Shown: in pieces, positions 18,601 through 25,743 of the stretch
How the letters are laid out: each line of letters begins with the position of its first letter
Numbering within the stretch: position 1 is the first letter of the stretch
NCBI GenBank assembly: GCA_041674265.1
Contig: JBAYWC010000003.1
Coordinates: 1 to 61,386 of the forward strand
Source: QYQL01 sp041674265
GTDB taxonomy: Bacteria > Verrucomicrobiota > Verrucomicrobiia > Chthoniobacterales > Terrimicrobiaceae
Direction of reading: 5' to 3'
Length of the DNA stretch: 61,386 bases
Translations under genes and position numbers: made by a program
The notes under the pieces: model-generated
Databases searched by the model: none
What the model saw: the letters and a program-made list of their open reading frames with translations, nothing else
What the model was told of the DNA's origin: nothing

Positions 18601-18824
18601 TCTACCACGGGGCCGTCAAACGGGTGCGGCCCAAGGCCATGACCGCGTGCGTCATCGTTGCCGGCCTCATGCCCATCCTGTGGAGTCATGGAGCCGGGGC
18701 GGATGTCATGAAGCGCATCGCCACCCCGATGGTCGGAGGGGTGGTCACCTCCACACTCATGGAACTGCTCGTCTATCCGGCGATCTTCTTTATTTGGAGG
18801 TCACGGGCGATGAGGAAACCCTGA
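15585..18824 (+). CDS. cusA: Heavy-metal RND efflux pump (CusA/CzcA family)
   Basis: 1079 residues, normal for the HME-RND family. Twelve membrane segments in two sets flank two large periplasmic loops. The proton-relay segment reads GAMVDAVIIMIENAHKHIEH with D403 in TM4. Periplasmic methionines that suit Cu(I)/Ag(I) occur in FMPPLYEGDLLYMPTTFPG and KTRIDMLATGIKTPVGIKV, matching the region of the CusA methionine triad, so copper/silver is more likely than zinc/cobalt. Encoded with its adaptor and outer-membrane channel. Its stop abuts the stop of the convergent anti-sigma-like gene in a palindrome. Confidence 0.93.
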   Translation: MLRAIIDASLRNRFLVLIGTVALVAAGVLALRTIPLDAIPDLSDTQVIIYTEWPGQAPQLVQDQVTYPITAKMLSVPNAKAVRGYSFYGFSFVYVIFEDGTDPYWARSRVLEYLSGLASALPQGVVPTLGPDATGVGWAFMYSLHSKERSLAELRSMQDWYLKYQLTSVEGVAEVASVGGFVKQYQVTVDPVRLRAYDVSIRDVAGAIKKSNGEVGGRSLELAEKEFILRVRGYVERTADLEKVAVGVGENGAPILLRDVATVQLGPDMRRGIAELNGEGETVGGIAIVRYGANARQVIRDVKAKLDEAMKGLPEDVSYTVAYDRTALIDRAVRTLEEKLVEESLVVALVCMIFLLHFRSALVAIIILPIAVLASFVIMRAQGLSANIMSLGGIAIAIGAMVDAVIIMIENAHKHIEHDGGKKDHWQIIRDASIEVGPTLFYSLLVITVSFIPVFTLQAQEGRLFKPLAFTKTYSMAAAALLSITLAPVLMGYFIRGKIPPEEKNPVNRLLVWIYHPCIDFVIRFRWQVIGAALGIVLWVFVPWDFLVTSRLPEGPLRNFASAIGKVFPFQHIGSEFMPPLYEGDLLYMPTTFPGISPTKAREIVQVTDRIIKSFPEVHHAFGKIGRAETATDPAPFDMIETTVMLKDEKDWPKVDIKDAAGNTAAHRRRTVDELVEALNAAIQIPGLTNAWTMPIKTRIDMLATGIKTPVGIKVAGPNLPELERIASEIEAVVREVPGTSSVFAERVMGGNYIEFHIRRDEIARYGLTLGDVQEVLEVALGGMPLTTTVEGLERYAITLRYDRDFRENLDALKEIVVPTPTGAQIPLGQLADLKIARAPMGIKSEDAVPNAWIYVDVKGMDIGTYVRMARRAVEEAVGAGKISLPSGYNILWSGQYEYMLRAQQRLLLVVPATLLLIILIIYLNTKSAIKMAIVLLAVPFSLVGAFWALYLLGYNLSVAAWVGIIALAGLDAETGVVMLLYLDLAYGDWKKKGAMRNLDDLRDAIYHGAVKRVRPKAMTACVIVAGLMPILWSHGAGADVMKRIATPMVGGVVTSTLMELLVYPAIFFIWRSRAMRKP

Positions 18825-18837
18825 TCAGGGGTTTTCG
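18818..18837. terminator. Palindrome at two abutting stop codons, possible bidirectional terminator
   Basis: The sequence AAACCCTGATCAGGGGTTTT pairs with itself with a one-base bulge. Its centre TGATCA holds the stop codons of both convergent genes. The T-run on each side suggests a short bidirectional hairpin, though the stem is only about nine pairs. Confidence 0.4.
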
Positions 18838-19571
18838 ACGAGGCGGGCGAGGTCCTTCGAAGTCCCCTTGATGACAATCATGAAGCACATGCCTTTTTCC
18901 TCGCGGATGGCGGCGGCATATTTGTAATCGAACTCCGTGAATTGCCAGGACCCTTCCGGATGGATCCCGATGCCAAGGGGCGCGGGATCGAAAATCAGGA
19001 AAAACATGTAATTTTCCGGAATCGCAAGCACGGCAACCGGGCGGTTTTCGGCCTTGAAAATCCGGGCTCCCGCCGCCTGGTAATTTGCGAACCTTGCGGG
19101 AATATGAAACCGATCGAATCCTTTGAGGACGAACCAATCGTCGAGGGCTCCCGCCTTCTCCTCGACCACCTCGAATTGCTCCGTGCGAAGCTTGGCCCCT
19201 TCCGCCGCGATCGTCAGGGCCTCTTCTGGGAAAACCCCGGCGCGCCCGAGGAAGTGCCAGGCAAGGAGGACGACCAGCAGAAGAAAACCGATGGCAACCG
19301 CCAACATGGCCGGATCGCGCGGGTTGAAGCGCCGCTTGCCGTGGGCGGCGGAGGCCGCCACCCGCGCATCGAGTTCGCCGATGACCGCCGGCGGGACCTC
19401 GAGGCCCGCGAGGACAGAACCGGTCTCCCTGTCCAGGGCGGCTTGCGCTTCATACTCCGCAAAAAGGACCGGCGATTTTGCCAGCGCATCGCGAGCCCGG
19501 ACGGCCTTGCGCGAATCCCGCGTTTCAGGGGGATGAATGGCCAGAAATTGACGGGCGGATTTCGGGCTCAT
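18825..19571 (-). CDS. Predicted membrane anti-sigma-like protein
   Basis: 248 residues. An N-terminal cytoplasmic part (~1-85) is followed by one membrane helix (AVAIGFLLLVVLLAWHFLG, ~91-109) and a periplasmic or outer domain of about 140 residues. Its start overlaps the stop of the sigma-like gene (ATGA), the usual arrangement for an ECF sigma factor and its membrane anti-sigma. There is no zinc-finger HxxxCxxC motif. I do not recognise the C-terminal domain (WFVLKGFDRFHIPARFANY). The role is inferred from topology and pairing. Confidence 0.55.
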   Translation of the reverse strand: MSPKSARQFLAIHPPETRDSRKAVRARDALAKSPVLFAEYEAQAALDRETGSVLAGLEVPPAVIGELDARVAASAAHGKRRFNPRDPAMLAVAIGFLLLVVLLAWHFLGRAGVFPEEALTIAAEGAKLRTEQFEVVEEKAGALDDWFVLKGFDRFHIPARFANYQAAGARIFKAENRPVAVLAIPENYMFFLIFDPAPLGIGIHPEGSWQFTEFDYKYAAAIREEKGMCFMIVIKGTSKDLARLVENP

Positions 19572-19981
19572 GAGATTGGAGCCAGAATGGGATGAAGACG
19601 CTGCCGGGCCTCGTCGAGGCATCGTGCAAGCTCCGGTTCGGACTTCCCGAGCAGCCCCGCCAGATGTTCGCCCGAAAAAACGCCGAGACAGAAAAGGGTG
19701 ATCGCCTGGCGCGAGGGCTCGGGCAATCGGTGCAGAAAAAAGAGGGCCTGCTCGGCGGGCGTCTCCGGGCCGGCCACCACGGCGGCCTTTGCCCCCTCGC
19801 GGCAGAGCATCGAAAAGAACACCCGCTTCGCCCTCTCGGTCTCGTGCAGATCCGCGCGCTTGGAAACCGCGCCGAGCGCCCCGGACACAAGCGCGGTCGC
19901 GGCCGCCTCTCGTCCCGTGAGCACCAGCGCAAATTTCCACGCCTCGGTCAGAAACGACCATTCTTGGGGATACGGACTCAT
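19568..19981 (-). CDS. Small sigma-70-like (ECF-type) protein
   Basis: 137 residues. An N-terminal helix set (FLTEAWKFALVLTGREAAAT) resembles the start of sigma region 2, and the C-terminal part LPEPSRQAITLFCLGVFSGE followed by HLAGLLGKSEPELARCLDEA resembles the region 4 helix-turn-helix. It is shorter than typical ECF factors (~170-190), with a weak region 2, so promoter binding may be altered. Overlaps the membrane anti-sigma-like gene by four bases. Divergent from lnt, whose start is about 190 bases away. Confidence 0.55.
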   Translation of the reverse strand: MSPYPQEWSFLTEAWKFALVLTGREAAATALVSGALGAVSKRADLHETERAKRVFFSMLCREGAKAAVVAGPETPAEQALFFLHRLPEPSRQAITLFCLGVFSGEHLAGLLGKSEPELARCLDEARQRLHPILAPIS

Positions 19982-20171
19982 TGCCTCGATTGGCTATACC
20001 GTCTGCGAGCCTCCGCCTCAAGCGGCGAATGGGATTTTCATCCCAATGCTGTTCGCCCAAGAAAGAAGCGATGGCATCCTGCCCGCCACCGATCACGTTC
20101 GCGGGACGCCCGTTCCCCTTGGACTCTGCACCTTTCGGAGAGGCGCCCCCTGGAAGAGTCGGTTTGATGAA

Positions 20172-21839
20172 ATGCGGGATGGAAGGATGGGCGGGTTTGG
20201 TTATGGTGCGCGGGTGTCCCGTGCCTGGATCCTTGCCCTTCTGAGTGGTTTCGCGATGGCGCTTTGCTATGCGCCCGTCGCGTGGGGGGACCTGTGTTGG
20301 GTGGCCCTGGTCCCGCTGATCTGCGCGGCATGGCTCATCGAGCCACCGGCCCGCCGGCACCGGCTCCGGCTTGCCGGGCTGGGATTCGTTTTCGGTTGCG
20401 CGTATTTTGGCGGGAGCCTGTTCTGGTTGACCGCGCTGACCACTCCGGGGTGGGTGGCCCTCACGCTGTATCTTTCGCTCTATCCGGCCATCTGGGTGGT
20501 CTTCCTCGGCACGGTGGCCAGGCCCGCGGGGCAGGACAAAAGCGGACGAACGCTCTGGCTGGGCTCGATCCACAATCTGCGGTCCTGCGGGTCGGCGGCG
20601 GCGGCCTGGGTGGCCCTCGAGTGGCTGCGGGGAGTTTTGTTCCCCCAGTTTCCCTGGAACAATGTCGGAATCGCCCTGAACGCGAACATCCCCATGATCC
20701 AAATCGCCGACATCACCGGCGTCGGCGGAATTTCGTTTCTCGTCGTCATGGCGAACCTGATGATGGTCGCCACGATCAAAAGACTCGTCCTTGAAATCGG
20801 CCGGGGCGTCCGGCGCCCGCACTATGATTTTGCGCTCACCGTGGCGCTCGTGACTCTCGCCTGGGGATATGGGATCCGTCAGATTTTCGCCCCGGCGCCG
20901 GAAACCGTGGGCTTCCGCTTCGCCGCCGTGCAGGCCAACATCCCTCAAAACGTCCGCAACGACCTGACCTTCGAATCCGATGTCCAGGAGCGCTACGCCA
21001 GGCATACCGAAGCCGCCCTGGCCATGAAACCCGACCTCATCCTCTGGCCGGAATCCGCCACGCCCCGTCCGCTCTTCAACGACCAGGGCACGTGGGATTT
21101 TGTCCGGGGAATCGCCGAAAGGCATGAGGGGGACTTCCTCATCGGGACTGTCTATTTCTCCGAACAGGGCGACTACAATTCCGTGGTGCTGCTGAGCGAT
21201 CATGCCAAGGAGGCGCAGATGTATCACAAGATGCATCTGGTTCCGTTCGGAGAGTATGTGCCGTTCCGGAAGGCGTTCCCATTGTTCGCGTGGCTGGTGG
21301 GAGACCTCGTCCCGGGTGATTTCGATGCCGGCCCGTATCCCGTCATCCTTGAGATGTCCGCCAAGCCGGTCAAACTCGGCCCGCTCATCTGCTTCGAGGA
21401 CGTGATCGGCGATTTGGCGCGCCAATTTGCCCTGAGAGGTGCCCAGGCCTTCGCGGTGGTGACCAATGACGGATGGTTCCTTTCGAGCGCCGGCTCCCGC
21501 CAACATGCCGCGCATGCGGTCTTTCGCTGCGTGGAAAACAAGCTCCCGATGATCCGCGCCGCAAACACCGGCGTCACCTGCCTGGTGGACCGCCTGGGGC
21601 GGGTGGGAGAGACCCTGCGGACGGAGGCGGGAGATACGTTCATCGAGGGGGTTTTGTTCGGCAAAGTGGAGGCCCCGCAAAATCCCGCGCCGACATTCTA
21701 CGCCCGGAACGGGGAGGTCTTTTCCATCGCCTGCCTGATCCTCTCGGCACTGGCCGCGGCGGTTTTTTTCGCGCGCGCCCGGAAATCGAAAATTTCCTCT
21801 TGTCCAACCCCCTCCGAAACGAAACCCTTGCCCCGATGA
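20172..21839 (+). CDS. lnt: Apolipoprotein N-acyltransferase
   Basis: About 555 residues. Inner-membrane enzyme that adds the third acyl chain to lipoproteins. Several N-terminal membrane segments precede a periplasmic carbon-nitrogen hydrolase domain with the Glu-Lys-Cys triad: Glu in LILWPESATP, Lys in YHKMHLVPFGEYVP, Cys in GPLICFEDVIGD. A last helix (VFSIACLILSALAAAVFFAR) closes the protein. The start is uncertain: ATG 20172 or 20187, the latter having GGAAGG directly before it. The stop overlaps the purS start (ATGA). Confidence 0.9.
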   Translation: MRDGRMGGFGYGARVSRAWILALLSGFAMALCYAPVAWGDLCWVALVPLICAAWLIEPPARRHRLRLAGLGFVFGCAYFGGSLFWLTALTTPGWVALTLYLSLYPAIWVVFLGTVARPAGQDKSGRTLWLGSIHNLRSCGSAAAAWVALEWLRGVLFPQFPWNNVGIALNANIPMIQIADITGVGGISFLVVMANLMMVATIKRLVLEIGRGVRRPHYDFALTVALVTLAWGYGIRQIFAPAPETVGFRFAAVQANIPQNVRNDLTFESDVQERYARHTEAALAMKPDLILWPESATPRPLFNDQGTWDFVRGIAERHEGDFLIGTVYFSEQGDYNSVVLLSDHAKEAQMYHKMHLVPFGEYVPFRKAFPLFAWLVGDLVPGDFDAGPYPVILEMSAKPVKLGPLICFEDVIGDLARQFALRGAQAFAVVTNDGWFLSSAGSRQHAAHAVFRCVENKLPMIRAANTGVTCLVDRLGRVGETLRTEAGDTFIEGVLFGKVEAPQNPAPTFYARNGEVFSIACLILSALAAAVFFARARKSKISSCPTPSETKPLPR

Positions 21840-22072
21840 AAGCCCTTGTGACCGTCATGCCCAAACCCTCCGTCCTCGACCCGCAGGGCGCCGCCGCCGC
21901 CGAAGCCATCCGCCACCACGGCCTGGAGAAAATCGGACGCGTCCGGATCGGGAAAGTCATCGAGATCGAGCTTCCCGGAGAGACCGACGAGGCGCTCCTC
22001 CACGAAATCGCCCGCGACCTCCTCTCGAATCCCGTCATCGAGGATTACGATCTGAAGGTTTTGAACCACTAA
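21836..22072 (+). CDS. purS: Phosphoribosylformylglycinamidine synthase subunit PurS
   Basis: 78 residues, typical for PurS, the small bridging subunit of the three-part FGAM synthase with PurQ and PurL. Visible family features: MKALVTVMPKPSVLDPQGAA and GKVIEIELPGE, with a C-terminal NPVIEDYDLKVL. It starts inside the lnt stop (ATGA) and is followed by purQ after an inserted GxxExxY element. The last codons and stop (AAC CAC TAA) are part of that element's left arm, so the true C-terminus may have been rewritten by the insertion. Confidence 0.93.
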   Translation: MKALVTVMPKPSVLDPQGAAAAEAIRHHGLEKIGRVRIGKVIEIELPGETDEALLHEIARDLLSNPVIEDYDLKVLNH

Positions 22073-22516
22073 CGGTCACTAAAATACACTAACCAATACC
22101 GGTGGAAGCTGATCCGTTATTCAAGCAGGAGGGGTATGACCTGATGGGGGCGGCGTTCGAGGTTTACAAAGAAAAGGGACCGGGATTTTTGGAGGATGTT
22201 TACCAGGAATGCACGGAACGCGAGTTGGCCGCCCGGAAGATCCCTTTCCAAGCAAAACCTTGGCTCCAGATATCTTATAAAGGAGCTCTTCTGAGGCAGG
22301 GATATGAGCCCGATTTCATCGTTGCCGACGGCATCCTCACCGAACTCAAAGCGGTAAAGCAGCTCTCTCCCGAGCACGAGGCACAACTTCTCAATTATCT
22401 GCGTGCCACCGGAAAGAAGGTCGGCTATCTCATCAATTTCGGCACTCACCCGCAACTCGAATGGAAGCGCATGGTGCTCTGAGCTTTTAGTGATGATCAG
22501 TGGATTTCAGTGGTTA
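22064..22516. repeat. Element with short-period inverted arms enclosing a GxxExxY gene (element B)
   Basis: Left arm 22064-22094 and right arm 22484-22516 are inverted, each of three imperfect 10-base units centred on CACTAA/CACTGA: AACCACTAAC, GGTCACTAAA, ATACACTAAC on the left; AACCACTGAA, ATCCACTGAT, CATCACTAAA on the reverse of the right. Unit sequence differs from element A but the architecture is the same. The left arm contains the purS stop codon. Confidence 0.7.
22102..22482 (+). CDS. GxxExxY family protein inserted between purS and purQ
   Basis: 126 residues, GTG start at 22102. Signature GFLEDVY inside EKGPGFLEDVYQECTERELA; the remaining family core is YEPDFIVADGILTELKAV and LLNYLRATGKKVGYLINFGT. 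Function of the family is unknown; a nuclease-like fold has been suggested to me only by the DFIV ... ELKAV pattern (acidic residue, then E-x-K), which resembles PD-(D/E)XK cores and is an inference. It has nothing to do with purine synthesis and sits there as a cassette in the same direction, so it is probably transcribed with the pur genes. Confidence 0.85.
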   Translation: MEADPLFKQEGYDLMGAAFEVYKEKGPGFLEDVYQECTERELAARKIPFQAKPWLQISYKGALLRQGYEPDFIVADGILTELKAVKQLSPEHEAQLLNYLRATGKKVGYLINFGTHPQLEWKRMVL

Positions 22517-22521
22517 AAAAT

Positions 22522-23211
22522 ATGAAATTTTCCGTTCTTCGATTTCCGGGTTCCAACTGCGACCAGGACTGCGTGCATGCGCTGAATGCGATCCCCGGGG
22601 CCTCGGCGGACTATGTCTGGCACAAGGACACCTCCCTCGCCGGCTTTGACGCGGTAATCATCCCAGGGGGATTTTCCTACGGCGACTACCTGCGATGCGG
22701 GGCCATTGCCCGATTCTCCCCGGTCATGAAATCGGTCCGGGAGTTCGCGGCTTCGGGAGGGCCGGTGATCGGCATCTGCAATGGATTCCAGATCCTCTGC
22801 GAAAGCGGGCTCCTGCCCGGGGCATTGGTGCGGAACCGCGGCCTTCATTTTGTCTGCGAGCACGTCCGGCTGCGCGTCGAGTGGAACGACACGCTTTTTA
22901 CGAATGCCGCATCGCCCGGACGGATTCTGAACCTCCCGATCGCCCACGGCGAAGGCTGCTACTTCGCCGACGACGAAACGCTGGCGCGCCTGCGGGCCAA
23001 CCGCCAGGTCCTCCTGCGCTATTGCGACAAGGGAGGACAGGCATCGGATGCCGCAAACCCGAACGGCTCGCGCGAAAACATCGCCGGAATCCGCAACGAG
23101 GCCGGAAATGTCTTCGGCCTCATGCCCCACCCGGAACGGGCCTGCGACCCCCTGCTCGGCAGCACCGACGGGCTCGCCATTTTTGACAGCATGATCAACG
23201 AATGGAAATAA
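22522..23211 (+). CDS. purQ: Phosphoribosylformylglycinamidine synthase glutaminase subunit PurQ
   Basis: 229 residues. Class I glutamine amidotransferase that supplies ammonia to PurL. Start MKFSVLRFPGSNCDQDC; nucleophile Cys in VIGICNGFQIL; catalytic His/Glu in LMPHPERACDPLLGSTDG. The ATG at 22522 lies 6 bases after the right arm of the GxxExxY element, so the native upstream region has been replaced. The stop codon coincides with the first bases of the next element's left arm (23209). Confidence 0.96.
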   Translation: MKFSVLRFPGSNCDQDCVHALNAIPGASADYVWHKDTSLAGFDAVIIPGGFSYGDYLRCGAIARFSPVMKSVREFAASGGPVIGICNGFQILCESGLLPGALVRNRGLHFVCEHVRLRVEWNDTLFTNAASPGRILNLPIAHGEGCYFADDETLARLRANRQVLLRYCDKGGQASDAANPNGSRENIAGIRNEAGNVFGLMPHPERACDPLLGSTDGLAIFDSMINEWK

Positions 23212-23347
23212 CCACGGAGAACTTATCTCAAATCATCATCCCTGAAAACCGGACTCCTCACCAACTTCAACGTCCCGCTGCTGAAACAGGGCATCAAACG
23301 CCTATCTCTCTAAAAACCTCCGCGCTCTCCGTGTCCTCCGTGGTTTA
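23209..23347. repeat. Gutted GxxExxY element between purQ and purL (element C)
   Basis: Left arm 23209-23222 keeps one unit (TAACCACGGAGAAC); the right arm 23312-23347, read in reverse, keeps three 10-base units (ACCACGGAGG, ACACGGAGAG, CGCGGAGG). Between them only the last ~30 codons of a GxxExxY gene remain. This looks like an internal deletion derivative of an element like A or B. Confidence 0.7.
23221..23313 (+). pseudogene. 3' remnant of a GxxExxY gene
   Basis: Frame from 23221 reads TYLKSSSLKTGLLTNFNVPL and then LKQGIKRLSL to a TAA at 23311-23313. This matches the C-terminal family pattern (xYLKLxGLKTGLLINFNVxxLKxGIxRLVL) seen in the intact copies. No start codon or GxxExxY motif remains. 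Confidence 0.75.
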
Positions 23348-23360
23348 ATTTCTTCCGCTT

Positions 23361-25595
23361 ATGACTCCGATCACTTCCGAAATCATCGCCAAGCACGGCA
23401 TCACGCCCGAGGAATACACCCGCATCCGCGAAATCCTCGGCCGCGATCCGAATTTCACCGAACTCGGGGTCTTCTCGGTGATGTGGAGCGAGCATTGCTC
23501 GTATAAAAATTCCAAGCTGGAGCTGAAAAAGTTCCCCACGACCGGCCCGCGTGTGCTCGTGAAAGCGGGAGAGGAAAATGCGGGCGTGATCGACATCGGC
23601 GACGGGTGGGCGATCGCGTTCAAGATGGAAAGCCACAACCATCCGAGCGCGGTCGAGCCGTTCCAAGGAGCGGCGACCGGGGTCGGCGGGATCATCCGGG
23701 ACATTTTCACGATGGGGGCGAGACCGGTCTTCTCGATGAACTCGCTCCGGTTCGGGGACATCCGCGGCGATTCCGCCGGAGCCCGCGCGAACCGGCGGCT
23801 TTTCGCGGGCGTGGTGGCCGGAATCTCGCACTACGGGAATTGCATCGGGATCCCCACGATCGGCGGCGAGGTCTATTTCGATGACAGCTACGCGGGCAAC
23901 CCGCTCGTCAATGTCTTCTGTCTCGGAATTCTCCGGCATGAGCAGATCGCCCGCGGGGCTGCGCGCGGGATCGGAAATCCCGTGTTTTACGTGGGTGCCG
24001 AGACCGGGCGCGACGGGCTTGCGGGCGCGGCCTTCGCGTCGCGCGAACTCACCGAGGAATCCAAGGAGGACCGGCCGGCTGTCCAGGTCGGAGATCCGTT
24101 CCGCGAGAAGCTTCTTCTCGAAGCCTGCCTCGAACTGCTCGCCAGCGGCTGCGTGGCCGGCATCCAGGACATGGGCGCGGCCGGCCTGACCTGCTCGACT
24201 TGCGAGACCGCCAGCCGCGGCGGCACCGGCGTCGAGATCGATGTGGATCTCGTCCCGAAACGGGAGACCGGCATGACCCCCTACGAAATCCTCCTGTCCG
24301 AGTCCCAGGAACGCATGTTGGTCATTGTCAAGAAAGGCGAAGAGGACACCGTCCGCGCAATTTTCGAAAAATGGGATCTCCCCTATGCCGAGGTCGGGGT
24401 GGTGAACGATGACGGCATGATGCGGGTGCGCGAGGGCGATTCCGTCGCGGTGGAAATTCCCGCCCGCAAGCTCGCCGACGATGCGCCGCTCTATTCGCGG
24501 GACGTTGCCGCGAAATCCCCGCCCGCCGCGCTGGATCTCTCCCAATTCCCCGAGGCCGATTGCGCGGCCGCCCTTCACACGCTTCTCGCCCACCCGAGCA
24601 TTGCCTCCAAACGCTGGGTCTGGCGCCAATACGACCACATGGTGCGCCTGGGTGCCACCGTCCTGCCCGGCTCGGATGCGGCGGTCTTCATCGTCCGCGA
24701 GGCGGACAAGATCCTGGCGGCCAGCACGGATTGCAACGCGGTCTATTGCCGCCAGGATCCCCGTGAGGGAGCGAAGATCGCCGTCGCCGAGGCCGCGCGC
24801 AACATCGCCTGCACCGGGGCGATTCCGCTCGCCGTGACGGACAACCTCAATTTCGGAAATCCCCACAAACCGGAGAATTTCCTCCAGCTTCGCGAGGCGG
24901 TCGAGGGCCTGGCGGAGGCTTGCCGGAAATTCGGCACTCCGGTCACCGGCGGCAATGTCAGCCTCTACAACGAAAGCCCGGCGGGCGCGATCGACCCCAC
25001 CCCGACGGTCGGCATGGTCGGCCTCGTCGAGGATGCCGGGCACATTACAACCCAATTTTTCAAAGCCGCCGGCGACGCCATCGTTCTTGTCGGCGAGCCG
25101 GGCGACGAACTCGGCGCCTCGCATTATCTCCTCGCCGTCCACGGGGTCAAAGCCGGCCTCCCGCCGAAGCTCGACTACGACAGGGAACTCGCGGTCCAGG
25201 AAGCGGTTCGTTCGCTGATCCGCTCGGGGCTGGTGAAGAGCGCCCACGACTGCGCCGAGGGTGGCCTCGCCGTCACGCTTGCCGAATCGTGCATCTCCGG
25301 CGACAAAATGCTCGGGGCCGCCGTGGACATCCCCTCCGGATCCTCCCGGGCGGACGTGCCGCTTTTCAACGAGTCCCAGTCCCGCGTCATCCTCTCGGTG
25401 GAAGCCGGTAATGCCGGCGACGTCATGGCATTCCTGGAGAAACGTGGAGTCCCCGCCCGCCGGGTCGGCACAGTCGCCGCCGATACGAATTTGAAGATCA
25501 CGACGGCCGGAAAATCATTCTCCTGGCCGCTTCCCGGGCTTCGTGAAAAGTGGAACGACTCCCTTCCTGCCCTCATGGGAACTGCGGGGGTGTGA
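23361..25595 (+). CDS. purL: Phosphoribosylformylglycinamidine synthase large subunit PurL
   Basis: 744 residues, the small PurL type that works with separate PurS and PurQ. ATP-dependent conversion of FGAR to FGAM. Family motifs: FSVMWSEHCSYKNSK near the N-terminus, KMESHNHPSAVEPFQGAATG, and VTDNLNFGNPHKPE and PVTGGNVSLYNES in the second AIRS-like half. The ATG follows the right arm of element C by 13 bases. Downstream, another pair of arms (element D) lies between its stop and the convergent lipid-transport operon. Confidence 0.97.
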   Translation: MTPITSEIIAKHGITPEEYTRIREILGRDPNFTELGVFSVMWSEHCSYKNSKLELKKFPTTGPRVLVKAGEENAGVIDIGDGWAIAFKMESHNHPSAVEPFQGAATGVGGIIRDIFTMGARPVFSMNSLRFGDIRGDSAGARANRRLFAGVVAGISHYGNCIGIPTIGGEVYFDDSYAGNPLVNVFCLGILRHEQIARGAARGIGNPVFYVGAETGRDGLAGAAFASRELTEESKEDRPAVQVGDPFREKLLLEACLELLASGCVAGIQDMGAAGLTCSTCETASRGGTGVEIDVDLVPKRETGMTPYEILLSESQERMLVIVKKGEEDTVRAIFEKWDLPYAEVGVVNDDGMMRVREGDSVAVEIPARKLADDAPLYSRDVAAKSPPAALDLSQFPEADCAAALHTLLAHPSIASKRWVWRQYDHMVRLGATVLPGSDAAVFIVREADKILAASTDCNAVYCRQDPREGAKIAVAEAARNIACTGAIPLAVTDNLNFGNPHKPENFLQLREAVEGLAEACRKFGTPVTGGNVSLYNESPAGAIDPTPTVGMVGLVEDAGHITTQFFKAAGDAIVLVGEPGDELGASHYLLAVHGVKAGLPPKLDYDRELAVQEAVRSLIRSGLVKSAHDCAEGGLAVTLAESCISGDKMLGAAVDIPSGSSRADVPLFNESQSRVILSVEAGNAGDVMAFLEKRGVPARRVGTVAADTNLKITTAGKSFSWPLPGLREKWNDSLPALMGTAGV

Positions 25596-25644
25596 GCCCA
25601 GATGACGGTTGCCGGAAGTATTCTCACCCTGAAAACGTTTTTGA

Positions 25645-25724
25645 TACCACGGAGAACAGGAAATGCCCCAGGGAAAGGGAACCCATTTGTCCCAAGCAGA
25701 TCCGTTGTTTGTCCTCTGTGGTGA
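25645..25724. repeat. Short non-coding element with inverted arms (element D)
   Basis: ACCACGGAGAACAGG (left) and, in reverse, ACCACAGAGGACAAAC (right) flank about 45 bases with no recognisable coding remnant. Same arm type as element C. It sits between convergent purL and the ABC ATPase gene. Confidence 0.5.
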
Positions 25725-25743
25725 ATAATCGCCGGATCCGGGC

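Noticed and set aside
18825..21680. Long open frame on the minus strand covering lnt and the sigma-like gene
   Set aside because: Only the part from 19571 down has a plausible protein (membrane helix, coupled start). The rest is the reverse of lnt in GC-rich DNA.
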